64,000 bases of DNA from contig JALJCS010000018.1 of NCBI GenBank assembly GCA_023055355.1, forward strand, positions 124,001 through 188,000. Direction: 5' to 3'. The stretch is from Agelaius tricolor. Taxonomy: Eukaryota > Chordata > Aves > Passeriformes > Icteridae. Positions within the stretch are counted from its first letter, which is position 1. Every line of letters starts with the position of its first letter. The notes beneath the pieces are model-generated. The model was not told the DNA's origin. It ran no database searches and saw only the letters and a program-made list of their open reading frames with translations. Positions 1-11,300 of the stretch are shown piece after piece. The position numbers were made by a program, and so were the translations under genes.

Positions 1-61
1 GAACAGTATGTGTCATCCCATCATTGCCCTTTTGCGTTTCGTTTTGATTGGGGTTTTTTAA
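1..61 (+). pseudogene. env: Retroviral env TM, C-terminal end (partial)
   Basis: The first 61 bases read in one open frame to a TAA at 59-61 and match the last residues of the env remnant ending at 56725. The peptide is hydrophobic and basic, as expected for the end of a transmembrane-subunit membrane segment. The rest of the gene lies before the window. It is the 3' end of a provirus equivalent to the one at 45526-58245 and is followed, after a 535-bp spacer, by its 3' LTR. Confidence 0.7.
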
Positions 62-596
62 TCAGCAATCTTACTCATTATGAATTGGAGAATGATGAAA
101 GAGTTAACAAAATTGATGTCTTTAATTAATGCACACAACTGGGCTGATGTCCTTTTCACTGTGGACATCTCCAAGACTATTGACACAAGGCGACTATAAA
201 TGAGAGGATGTGTTTTGAAATCGTCTTCAATTTTCTTTGATGATTATAAGAAAATTACTTTTGATTTTTGGTGAATTGTTTTGAAAAAAAAATATTTTAA
301 ATGAACTGTTGTTGATTTGTTTATTGCTTTATTGCCTTTGATTATTTGTGATTAGTTTCAGATATTTGAAAAAAATGTTTCAAAATAATATGGTTTAAAT
401 TACTGTTATTATATTTGTTTCTTGTTTCCTTACCCCCGCCTTTTTTTATCTTTTCTTGTCCTTCCCTCCTCTCTCTCTGTCTGATGTATTGTCTCTGCTT
501 TCCGGGATATGCTACCAATGTACGACAAGTACACCACAATACTACAGAACACTGCTGATGAAGACCCTTTGAAGCCTGTCGTGAGTCACCAGGTGC
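62..596 (+). other. Spacer between env stop and 3' LTR (copy 1)
   Basis: AT-rich non-coding stretch between the env stop and the LTR, ending in a pyrimidine-rich section (about 430-485). No convincing polypurine tract sits directly before the LTR start, which is unusual for a provirus. The same spacer is present at 56726-57259 with scattered substitutions. The open frame on the minus strand here is not supported by any recognisable domain. Confidence 0.5.
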
Positions 597-1582
597 TGTG
601 AAAGACGGTCTGAAGTTCCCCCCATTTGCCTCACGACCGTCCACAGGACAGACACTGGGACCCTAAAGACACCGATGGGAATTCTGGCCTGCCAGTAATG
701 GATGAACACCAAAAATCCTGAGGCCCCTGAGCAGAATTCTGGCCTGCCAAGGGATTGTTCACAGCTGTGTCTTCAGTGACTGCTTCTAGCAGGGCCTGCC
801 AAAGGGCGACCCAGCCTATATGCTTGCACCTGCTTCACGACAATAGACCAGGAATTTTCCCACCTCTTGGCCAGATGAACTTGCTGGGGCAACTTGGTAG
901 CCCCCCCATGGAAAATCCTTCCTCTGCTCCACTACCACCGTGAGGCACCGAGGTTGAAGCCCCCCTACCAAGGACTGAGACTGAGACACCTGTAATTCTG
1001 ATGCAGGGGTGCTGGCCTGACTGAAGCAGGATGCCTGCTGAGTGTTGCCTACAGATGTGCCTACAGGACCTAGACTGGTTTCCCCCAGAAAGCAGTCCTG
1101 AAACAGTGGGTCCCACTCACTGCTGATACTGACTTATCCTGCTGAGAGCATGGACTGTCTGTACCCGTCTTCAATACCTTTTTCCCCCTCAGCAATTTCA
1201 ATAGACTTCTTCTTCTTGATTGGATCTGTTCCCCCTCAGCCATTTCAAGATTCTGTTTCCCCCCTCAGCAATGGACTATAATAGAACCTTGAGTTCACCA
1301 GGACTTTGAGATCTTCCCAACGTGACTAGGCAAACTCTATCGGCTGGACTAAGAGGACTTAGTCTCTCCATGTTTGGTAGCTATACTCCTCTCTCTTTCT
1401 CCCCCTCTTTTTTATTCTTTTCCTCTCCCTGATTCCTTTCAGGCATTTGCTGTGGTCATTCTATAAAGGTGCATTTCTTTGGATTGATACTGCAATCCCC
1501 TTTCCAGGTTGTCTGTTGCACTCCCAGATCAGTTAACCAACCAACCAGTTAACCAATCCGTTGGTATGAGCGGATCATGACA
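597..1582 (+). mobile_element. ERV LTR, family C (3' LTR of upstream provirus)
   Basis: About 986 bp, starting TGTGAAAGAC and ending GATCATGACA, so it has the TG...CA ends of an LTR. The ends were defined by comparison with 45526-47806, which shares exactly this interval but has unrelated flanks on the 5' side. A TATA-like box (CTATAAAGG) lies at 1461-1469. The short motif around AATTCTGGCCTGCC occurs twice near the 5' end. It is followed by ATACC, which matches the flank of the other copy. Confidence 0.85.
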
Positions 1583-3267
1583 ATACCTTCTTTCAAGCTG
1601 AAATTGGTTCTAGTCCATATAAGCACACTGGTAGGTAAAAGTAGACTCTAAAAGATAACATTCAAAATGTATTTCCCTTGTCTTCCCATTAAAGCAAGTG
1701 AAGAAAGCAGACAGGAGATCTTCAGATAACATGCTATGCAAATTGAAAAGATTCTGTCCTTATTTGAAGCAACTGAGGAACTCACACAATGAAATACAGT
1801 TCAGACAGATGGAAGGGTCACAGATGATGTCAAATCTGTACTTCCAATGTTTGAATGAAGCAAGATTTCTTGAAGTACAATCCTATAAAATGAAGGTGAG
1901 TTTGCAGAAGCAATTGAACTGGGTCTGTTTTCTAAACACAATGTTTTCTAAGTAACTGAGGATTCAGGAAGGCAAGCTTGGAATTTAAAGGATTTAGAAA
2001 CATACAAATACCAAGACTGGCAGTTCATTAGCTTTAACAGTCTCTTCAAATAAGATCTATTTTTAACTTCTTCTTGTAGTAGGTCTGAAGACATTAGGAA
2101 TGATGCAATAAAACAAAACAAACAACAAACCAAAACAAAACCAAAACAGCTTTCTCAAAAAGCTTGGAGAAACCAGAGAAATTATGATTTTTAGGGGTTA
2201 AGTAGTCCTTTAAAAGTTGTCTCTGGGAAAAGAGATAAAAAACCACTAATTGACTGGGGAGTATATTCCAAACCTGTACTGAAGCATGTAAGGGACAAGA
2301 GCCGGTAATAAAACTACTATGCTGGGTTCATCTGTTAAAAGCATTCCAGAATGGTTGAAATTATCAATCACATAATGTGGGATTAAAAAAAAAAAAAAAA
2401 AGAAAAAAGAAGAAAACATAGAGAAAAAAATATTTTGAACATGTTTTCCCATTCCCAGATGGCATAACAACTTTATTTCATTTTGTTCCTAAGACTGATT
2501 AATAGCTAATGAAGTGTTTTACAATTGAGAGTGAGAGTGTTCTCACTAACCGTACAATTTGGATGGATCTCTTTTACTTTGCACAGCAGCAGATACGGTT
2601 TAGCACTCCACAGTTCAGTCCCCGAAAGTGAATGGGTGTGGCAGATTTAACCTAACTGGCCAGTCCACCAGAATGCTTAATTATCTTGGAAAATGCTTTG
2701 CTCTATCTCATTATCTGGACATGTCTCTCTAGCTCCGCTTTGAGCTCCTTGATCTTTCATCTACAGGATGAGATCCAATTTAGCTTAGCAAGGACATAGC
2801 CTTTCAAAACCACATCTTTTATCTTCTGCATTCATCCAAGTACATTTCTACTGCAGGGAACCCTGTGGAAGATCCTAGTTGTTTTGTTTCTCAGATAGTT
2901 GTTGCATAAAAGAGCTCTTCTTTTAATTTTTTCCCTGCTAAAGGATAGGCTCTGTACTTAACTGATTGTGATGCCAACTCATTATCATCTATTCTTCAGT
3001 CGTACAGAGTAGGCAGCAAAGTTTTCTTCTGAAGACATTCATTTAATGAGAAATGCTGAAGGTCTGACTTTAGTTGCAAAGGCCACTGATTGACCGGTTG
3101 CAAAATTGTTAAGTCTAGTAAGAGCAGGAAAAGTGTGCTGTTGCTGTGCCTGTAAATGTCGTGTCAGCTGCTGTTGGGATAAAAAGCATGAGCATAAGAA
3201 AACATGGATAGAAAAGAAATTTGTTGTGATTTCTGCACAAGAGGAAGTATGAAGCACTTATTTCAGT
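1583..3267. other. Proviral flank, no recognised gene
   Basis: AT-rich sequence between the LTR and the CR1 fragment, with an A-run at 2387-2402. The short open frames (for example 1698-1955) carry no recognisable domain. The stretch is duplicated at 58246-59936 with very few differences, and the A-run differs in length and structure between the copies. Confidence 0.6.
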
Positions 3268-3452
3268 GGCTAAGACAGTATCATCATTGGGCCAGTTCTC
3301 TTCAACATCTTTTGAACAACCTGGACACAGCACTTGAAGGAATATTAAGAAAGTTTGCCAAAGACACTAAATTGGGAGGAGCTGTGAACTAACTCCCTTG
3401 AGGGCACAGAGACCTTGCAGAGAGATCTTGCCAAATAGGAGAGATGGGCAAT

Positions 3453-4026
3453 TATTGCTGGCCGGGAGTCTATGCACAAATCACAAAAGGGGCGGGACTG
3501 CTGGGGACGGCGTCTCAAGCTGGGTTTTTTCCAGCATCAGTCTCATTACATGGTGATGACAATGGGAAGCTGCCAGCAGCTCACGTCCCCAGCAGCAGAC
3601 AAAGAACTTAATGTTACAACTGACTTGAAAAGTTTTTTGACCAATCCCACAAAGCAAAAGCATATTGACAGTACTACTTCTATCCAATCACTATAAAGAC
3701 ATGTACCTGGGCTTAGAACAATGCTCGCTTCTTTCGAGTAAAAGACCTGCTTGTAAGCCTTAAGATACAGTGCACAGAGCTCCGTTATTAAGCTCAGAAC
3801 TACCTAACATCGCCCTAGATATACTTTGCTGTAGCTTAGGGAGTTATTCTAGACAAGCATTAATACACAGACCATTGTTCCATTTGTCCTTACTTTTCTA
3901 CTTCTCATCTAATTTTTCTGCTGACAAACCTTATGACTACTGCTTAGCTCCAATGACAGTTCTGCTGTCTCTGAGGCCTTCCTTTTGCAGCTTTCCCAAA
4001 CCCCTCTGTTTTTGAGGATTCCCACA
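3453..4026 (+). mobile_element. Probable solo LTR inserted in CR1, family D (copy 1)
   Basis: A 574-bp block interrupts otherwise continuous CR1 sequence and is flanked by the direct repeat GGCAAT at 3447-3452 and 4027-4032, a 6-bp target-site duplication. It contains a TATA-like CACTATAAAG near 3690 and, in the second copy, an AATAAA about 30 bp further on; copy 1 reads GAGTAAAA there. The end sequences (TATTG...CCCACA) are not perfect TG...CA, so the exact left edge is uncertain by a few bases. Confidence 0.65.
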
Positions 4027-4280
4027 GGCAATCACCAACCAGATGGAGTGGAACAAGGGCAAGTGCTGGATTCAGCACCTGCAACTGGGCAATCCTGGTG
4101 GGTGTATAGACTGGGGAGGGAGCAAGAGGCTGGGAGAAGCACTGCAGAAAGGGACCCAGGCTCCTGGCCAATGGCAAGCTGAATGTGCATCAGCAGTGCC
4201 CTGGCAGCCAGGAGGGCCAAGCCTGTCCTGGGGTGCATCAGGCACAGCATCACCAGCTGGGCAAGGGAGGGGATTGTCTT

Positions 4281-4340
4281 GCTCTGCTCTGCTCTGCTCT
4301 GCTCTGCTCTGCTCTTCTCTTCTCTTCTCTGCTCTGCTCT
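4281..4340 (+). repeat. GCTCT pentanucleotide microsatellite in CR1 (copy 1)
   Basis: About twelve GCTCT/TCTCT units in 60 bp, grown from a CT-rich stretch of the CR1 consensus. The second copy (60950-61014) is one 5-bp unit longer and has fewer TCTTC variants. Confidence 0.95.
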
Positions 4341-4634
4341 GGGGTGGAATCACCTTGTTATTAGAAAGTCCTCAAATGAGGTCTACAAAGACAGGACTCA
4401 ATGAAATGGCATGCAGCTGAGTCAGGGGAGGTTTAGGTCGGGTATCAAGAAAAAGTTTTTAACCAGAGAATGGCTGGGCACTGGAAGAGTCTCTCCAGGG
4501 AGTGGTCACACCATCACAACTGTCTGAGTTTGGGAGTTCAAGGATGGCCCCAGGCAGGGCCAGGAGTTGGACTGATGATGATCCTGATGGGGTCCTTCCA
4601 ATTCAACAGATTCGACGACTCAATGGTTCTGTCC

Positions 4635-6365
4635 TGGCCACTCAAGGTATATTGCTTGGTCTCATCAGATTTTGATCTGCTCTTGTTGTTGGTCAGACTT
4701 TGTCCCTAGTGGCTAATGATATTTATCACAAAGTGCCTTTTCTCAATTTTCTCAAGCAATTGGAACATGCGCCTTAGAATCCTAAAAAAGTCTTTTCTTT
4801 GGAACAACACTGTAGTGTTTTTCACTGCCCAGTAGTCTTTCCAGATCTTAAGGAGAAAGAAGGCAAAATGAGGGGACGTATTACAATGAATGATTGTCAG
4901 TTTTCCGGTTCTTTAGCAGTATATTTGTACTTCCACTATTCTTTTCTGTAAAATCATGGTTTTCTATAGTATCCAATTTTCTAGCAAGACACATTTCTGC
5001 AACTGAGCCCATCAGTCTTTGTGAAAAGATATTGTCAGAAGTACAAAACATATGAATAGGCAGTGACAAGTGAGGGAAAAAAGGAGTGTGAGAAGCAGCT
5101 GCATGATACTAAAGTGAGACAAGAAGGAGGAGAAGGTGCTCCAGTTGACAGAGCAAAGAATCCCCCACAGTCCCTGGAGGACATCATCATCAAGCAGGTT
5201 GTCTCCCAGCAGTCCCTGGAGAACCGTGGAGGAACACAATGGAGCTCGTGGGGAGCTCCATGCCACAGCAGGTGACTGTGCCTTGAAGGAAGCTGCAGCT
5301 TGTGGAGGGAGAGAGGGCCAGAAAAGCATCCTTGACCTCTTGGAAGAGTGGAAGAGTACGTGCAAATCTTCAACAGCTGCTAACTCTAATCTATTCTCTT
5401 TCCACTTCTTGTCTTAAGTAAGTAAGAAGACAACCCAAGAATTAGAAGCCTAAATTCTTTTGCTTGAGGCTCCCATTCTTTCTGCCATTCTCTTCAAATT
5501 TAGTTTGAAGTAAAACTGATGATAAAGTTCTTAAGGCTTGATGTTCAGGCTTTTCAGAAAATAGGGAGTGCAAATAACTCTTGTCACTGTCATTTTTTTC
5601 AGAGAAGGAAAAAAGGGAAATTACTGGTTTTCAAGGACTTACGGAAATCCATGGGTAACGGTGGTGAGACTGAAGAGTTTAATTAATCTGAAAAGAGAAT
5701 GTTGTGGAGCTACCTCAGCTCTGTACAAGTTTTTTTTACCAGGAAGTCTAGACTTTTAAACAGACTAAGGACACAATAGTTATCTCTGGGAATATTTTAG
5801 TATGTATAGTACATTCATCTTTAAATAGTTCTATCTGTTTGACAGTTATGACTTGGGCTTTAATTTTGATGTGAAAAGAAATATTTGTGATTCAGATCAT
5901 TTCCATTTCTGAAGCATTTCAGTTGTTGACTGTTTTTGCTGTCTCCTGAGGGCGGGGAAATAGTCTTTGTACCAATACTGAAACAAACTAGATGGAAAAA
6001 TTTGTTTTCCTCATTCTTTTCTGTCTATTTCAACAGGCACAGCAGCAAGACCACTGCTATGAGTCTGAGTGGCCCTTCCACTCCAGGATGACAAACTTGT
6101 AGTGGCTAGTATGTTATTTGCACCCATTTCTGATGCCGGCTGTTAACTGTTGTGCAGAAAGATCTGTCAACCTTTTTCCCAGGAGGACACTTCTGAATTG
6201 CTTCACTTGTCTCTGAAGCAGAGACCTAAGCTGGCACTCCATTTCTGAGATCTTGCTGTGTTAGCCCCCAAACCCATTTCTTTCAAATGCCTTTTACTTT
6301 CAACCCAAGCACTTCATTACTTCATGATGTAATCTCTTGTTCTTAATAGGAAAAGTGTGGATGGC
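4635..6365. other. Duplicated flank without recognised gene
   Basis: No gene or clear mobile element seen. A section at about 5120-5350 is rich in purines and in phrases such as GTCCCTGGAG and GCTCCATGCC, and resembles old repeat-derived sequence more than an exon. Open frames on both strands here (5012-5417) overlap each other and have no recognisable domains. Confidence 0.5.
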
Positions 6366-6604
6366 TTTAAAACCTGAAGAGGATAGGTTTCCTTTGGCTA
6401 TTGGGAAGAAATTCCTTGCCAAGATGGTTGTGAGACACTAGAACATGTTGTGGGTGACCAATTCCTGGAAGTGATCAAGGCCAGCTTGAATGGGTCTTTG
6501 AGCTTAAGGCGGTCTAGTGGAAGGTGTCCCTGACAATGACATGCTGGGGAGGACGTAGGTGAATTTAAGGTCCCTTCCAAACCCAACCATTCCATTATTC
6601 TATG
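6366..6604 (+). mobile_element. CR1 LINE 3' end fragment (copy 1)
   Basis: Short 5'-truncated CR1 in plus orientation. It has the CR1-type GGGAAGAAATTCC motif near 6402 and ends AAGGTCCCTTCCAAACCCAA...ATTCTATG at 6604, the characteristic CR1 3' terminus. The duplicate is at 63049-63287. Confidence 0.85.
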
Positions 6605-6763
6605 GTAATCATTCTGTACAGTAGCAGTAAGAAGTTGAAGCTAGAAATAACATATACATGCTGAGAAACTGCTATCCAAGGAGTTGAACTGTTTGGGTCT
6701 CACATTTATGGGCCATTTAGCAATACTATATCTAATATCTAGTCCTCGCTCTTTATCATACAC

Positions 6764-6831
6764 GCAAGTATTTTATCATCTTTAACGTTTCTGACATTTG
6801 GGAATTTTCTTCCCTTCTCTTTCTTTTTTTT

Positions 6832-6874
<43 letters not shown>

Positions 6875-7307
6875 CTCTTTCTCTCTTTCTCTCTTTCTCT
6901 CTTTCCTTCTTTCTTTTCTTTCCTTCCCCCACTTTTTTCCTTCACTGCCTTCCTTCCACTATGTCCTTCTTTCTGCCACGTCCTTCTGCAACTTCCTTCC
7001 CTCCCTCCCTCCACTTTGATGTTAATTTGCAAACTGTCAAATAGTTACAGGAAATTACTCACAAGTATTTTATCATCTTTAACGTTTCTGACGTTTGGGA
7101 ATTTTCTTTCCTGCTCTTTCTTTCTTCCTTTCTTTCTTCCTTTCTTTCTTTCCCTCGTTCCTTCTTTCCCTCTTTCCCTCTTTTTCCCTTCCTTTTCTTT
7201 CTTTTTTCTTTTTCTTTCTTTCTTTCTTTCTTTCTTTCTTTTTCTTTTTCTTTCCCTCGTTCCTTCTTTCCCTCTTTCCCTCTTTTTCCCTTCCTTTTCT
7301 TTCTTTC

Positions 7308-7370
<63 letters not shown>

Positions 7371-7550
7371 CTCTTTCTCTCTTTCTCTCTTTCCTTCTTT
7401 CTTTTCTTTCCTTCCCCCACTTCCTTCCTTCACTGCCTTCCTCCCACTATGTCCTTCTTTCTGCCAAGTCCTTCTGCCACTTCCTTCCCTCCCTCCCTCC
7501 GCTTTGATGTTAATTTGCAAACTGTCAAGTAGTTACAGGAAATTACTCTT
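6764..7550 (+). repeat. CTTT-rich minisatellite, two tandem units (copy 1)
   Basis: Two tandem units begin with the same sequence (CAAGTATTTTATCATCTTTA at about 6765 and 7061) and end with the same sequence (GATGTTAATTTGCAAACTGT at about 7019 and 7507). The constant edges enclose pyrimidine tracts dominated by CTTT, with CCTT and CTCT variants. The units are about 296 and 490 bp, the second having an extra internal duplication of the CCCTCGTTCCTTC block (about 7152 and 7254). The long open frames here are low-complexity artefacts. Confidence 0.9.
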
Positions 7551-8389
7551 CTTTAAATATCATTTTGAAGCTTAGAAATGAATAACAAAATTGTGTCAAA
7601 ACAGGGCATTTAAAAGCCATCTGAAAGTGAGAACTAGCTATTGAAAAGACAAAAATACAAAAATGAAATGATGGAGTGGATGGTTTTAAGGGATATTCTT
7701 TGTATGGCTTTGATACAAATGAGGATCTCAATTTTTACACCTTCTAAAAACACATCTTGAAACTTACTACTTTCCGTGACAAAAATAGTTCCAAAACAAG
7801 GAAATTGATTTATGCAGATGAAAATATCATCTCCCAAATAGTCATCATCAAGTCCAAAAGATTACCCTGCTTTTAGGTAGTAAGCTTTATGGAGATTTCT
7901 ATTCTCACACAAACAAAGAAGAATCTCTCAAATGACTAGAAAATCTTTAAAAGCAAAATAACCTTGAAGAAAAAAAATCCAAAAAAGAGCAGGGAATTAT
8001 ATACGTCCAGACTTGTTACATGTTGGTTACTAATATTGGCTCTAGTTTGTTGGCGAGTACACTTCCCATTCACGCACGCACGCACCCCTCTTCCTCCTGC
8101 ACACAGATGTGTGATATTGGGTCTCAAAGAATGGACTGTTTTCTCTTAGATAAGTTGTGGCTCTCAAAGTCAAAGCGTAGTCTTCCTGGCTCTATTACCA
8201 GGATTTTGTTCCGGGAAGGGAATGTGCTTGTGCCTGTTAGAAATGGGGAGGAGGGGACAGAAAGCAAAGCCATTTGAAGACAACCTGCAGCATAACTAAG
8301 AACGAAGGGTGCTTCTTGACTGCACAGCAAAAGAAATATCGGGAGTAAAATCGGGGAAAACTTCAGGTGCTGATAGACTTTCTCCTTGT
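7551..8389. other. Unique spacer before satellite
   Basis: No recognisable gene, LINE or LTR. It contains a short ACGC run near 8077-8093. The sequence becomes similar to the satellite unit only from about 8390. Confidence 0.5.
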
Positions 8390-11300
8390 GACAGCTTTCA
8401 AACGTACAGAAAACAGCACTTCCCCATTCTCCTGCCTTTTCAATTCACATTAACATTGGAAGAAAAGGGGTTGTGGACAACTTTCTTTTGCTTCTTGCTA
8501 AACACTCTGCGGACACTCCGTGCAACTTCCAGAAAAAGACCAAGGATGCTTTTTGTACTGGGACAGTTTCTCCTTGCGAGACATAGTAGAAAAGCTTTTT
8601 GCTAAGATGTAGGCGACAAGAGACGCAGATTCAGAGATACGGAGCTCTCCGAAGGTAGGGGCCGCTCCCGGGCGTCTTTCCGCAGAAGCCGTGCTCCGGA
8701 GCGCACCGCGACCGGCACAATGCTCTGTGTGCAAAGAAGCGGCTTCTTCGCCTCCGGGAGACGGAGACCGCGGCCGCGTCTTTAAAAGCCAAGAAAAAAA
8801 GTCGCACAACATGGGGAGTGTGTGTGCAGTTGTCAAACCTAAAGAAAACAGTACCTTAGCACTCTCCTGCCTTTTCTATTCACATTACCATTCAAAAAGA
8901 AGGAGTTTTGGACAACTTTCTTTTGCTTCTTGCTAAACACTCTGCAGACCTCCGTGCAACTTCTAGAACAAGAGCGGAGATGCTTTCCGTACGGGCACAG
9001 TTTGTGCTGGCAAGACATAGTAAAAAAGCTTTTTGCTCAGTTTGATGCGACGAGAGAGGCAGAAGGCAGAGTAAAGAACTCTCCGAAACGAAGCCCCCTG
9101 CCAGGGCGTCTTTCGTCAGAAGTCGCTCTCTGGAGAACACCGCCACCGGCACAATGCTCTGTGCGCGAAGAAGCCGCTTCTTCGCCTCCGGGAGATGGAG
9201 AGAACGGCAGCTTCCCAAAGGCGAAGATGCAAGCCGCAGCACACCGATATAGCGTGTGCAGCTTTCAAATTGATAGAAACGAGTACTTTAGCATTCTCCT
9301 GCCCTTTCATTCACATAATATTCGAATAAAAGGAGTTTTGGGACACTATGTTTTTCTTCTTGATAAACACTCTGCAGTCCTCTGTGCAACTTTTAGAAGA
9401 AGATCGGGGATGTTTTGTGTACTGGCACAGTTTCTCCTTGCAAGATATGGTGGAAAAGATTTTTGCTGAGTGTTGAACGACAAGAACCTAAGAAGACAGA
9501 GATACGCAGCTCTCCGAAGCTAAGTGCCGGTCCCCGGCGTCTTTCGGCAAAAACCGCTCTCAGGTGCTCCCGGCGGTCTGCACAATGCTCTGTGCGCAAA
9601 GAAGCCTCTTCTTCGCCTCCGGGAGACGGAGAGAGCGGCACGCTCCGAAAGGCGAAGAACCAAGCCGCCCAATACCAGGATAACCTGAGCATATTTCAAA
9701 CAAATAGAAAAGACTACTTTAACACTCTCCTGACTTTTCCATTCACAATATAATCGAATAAAAGGAGTTTTCGACAACTATCTTTTTCTTCTAGTTAAAC
9801 AGTTCGAATACCCATGTGCATCTTTTAGAGAAAGATCCGGGATGTTTTGTGTACTGGCACAATTTCTCCTTGAAAGATATGGTGGAAAAGCTTTTTGCTA
9901 AGTGTTGAGCGGCAAGAGACTCAAAAGACGCAGATACGCAGCTCTCCGAAGCTAAGTGCCGGTCCCCGGCTGCTTTCGGCACAAACCACTCTCAGGAGCT
10001 CCCTGCGCTCGGCAGAATGCTCTGTGCGCAAAGAAGCCGCTTCTTCGCCTCCCGGAGACGGAGAGAGCGGCAGCTTCCCAAAGGCGAAGATGCAAGCCGC
10101 ACCACGCAGGCACAGTGTGGGCAGCATTCAGACTTAGAGAAACCAGTACTTTACCACTCTCCTGCCTTTTCCATTGTTATTATATTCGAAAAGAACGTGT
10201 TCGGCACAACTACCTTTTCCGTATTGCAAAACTCTTTTCAGACCTCTGTGCAAGCTTAGAACATGATTTTGGATGGTTTCTATACGGGCAGAGTTTCTCT
10301 CTGCAAGATATGGTGGAAAAGCTTTTTGCTGAGTGTTGAGCGGCATGACACGCAGAAGACGCAGATACGCAGCTCTCTGATTCTAAGTGCCGGTCCCCGG
10401 CTGCTTTCGGCACAAACCGCTCTCAGGAGCTCCCTGCGCTCAGCACAATCTTGTGCGCGAAGAAGCCGCTTCTTCGCCTCCGGGAGACGGAGAGAACGGC
10501 ATCTTCCCAAAAGCGAAGATGCAAGCCGCACCACGCAGGCACAGTGTGGGCAGCATTCAGACTTAGAGAAAACAGTATTTTACCACTCTCCTGCCTTTCC
10601 CACTGATATTATATTCGAAAGGAACGAGTTTTGGACAACTATCTTTTCCTTCTTGCAAAACTCTTTGCAGACCTCCGTGCAAGTTTAGAACATGATTTTG
10701 GATGGTTTCTATACTGGCAGAGTTTCTCTTTGCAAGATATGGTGGAAAAGCTTTTTGCTAAGTGTTGAGCGGCAAGAGACTCAAAAGACGCAGATACGCA
10801 GCTCTCCGAAGCTAAGTGCCGGTCCCCGGCTGCTTTCGGCACAAACCGCTCTCAGGAGCTCCCTGCGCTCGGCAGAATGCTCTGTGCGCAAAGAAGCCGC
10901 TTCTTCGCCTCCGGGAGACGGAGAGAACGGCATCTTCCCAAAAGCGAAGATGCAAGCTGCACCACACAGGAACAGTGTGGGCAGCATTCAGACTTAGAGA
11001 AACCAGTACTTTACCACTCTCCTGCCTTTTCCATTGTTATTATATTCGAAAAGAACGTGTTCGGCACAACTACCTTTTCCGTATTGCAAAACTCTTTTCA
11101 GACCTCTGTGCAAGCTTAGAACATGATTTTGGATGGTTTCTATACGGGCAGAGTTTCTCTCTGCAAGATATGGTGGAAAAGCTTTTTGCTGAGTGTTGAG
11201 CGGCAAGACACGCAGAAGACGCAGATACGCAGCTCTCCGAAGCTAAGTGCCGGTCCCCGGCTGCTTTCGGCACAAACCGCTTTTAGGTGCTCACCGCGAC

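Larger units (their letters stand above)
3268..4634 (+). mobile_element. CR1 LINE fragment (interrupted)
   Basis: Plus-strand piece of the CR1 reverse-transcriptase region and 3' UTR. It is recognisable by phrases such as CAGTTCTCTTCAACATCTTTT and AGTTTGCCAAAGACACTAA (3290-3370), GGAACAAGGGCAAGTGCTGG (4050 on) and the 3' end GGGTCCTTCCAATTCAACAG near 4600. It is split by an insertion at 3453-4026. A GCTCT microsatellite has expanded inside it at 4281-4340. It has many stops and indels and is long inactive. Confidence 0.85.
1..7261 (+). repeat. Segmental duplication, copy 1
   Basis: This block reappears in the same orientation at 56665-64000. The offset grows from 56664 to 56739 only through small length changes in A-runs, a GCTCT microsatellite and CTTT tracts, and substitutions are sparse (about 1-2 % by eye). 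It carries the env tail, a 3' LTR, two CR1 fragments, a solo LTR and the start of the CTTT minisatellite. Both window edges lie inside the duplicated block, so neither true boundary is visible. Confidence 0.97.

Noticed and set aside
755..1116. Frames of 62 and 93 codons found three times in the window
   Set aside because: They are inside the family C LTR (597-1582, 45526-47806, 57260-58245) and recur because the LTR recurs.
4043..4420. 125-codon frame with Cys-Ser-Ala-Leu repeats
   Set aside because: Translation of a CR1 fragment and its GCTCT microsatellite.
6739..7532. Long Lys/Glu/Arg-rich and Phe/Ser/Leu-rich frames
   Set aside because: Direct translations of CTTT/GAAA microsatellite on the two strands.
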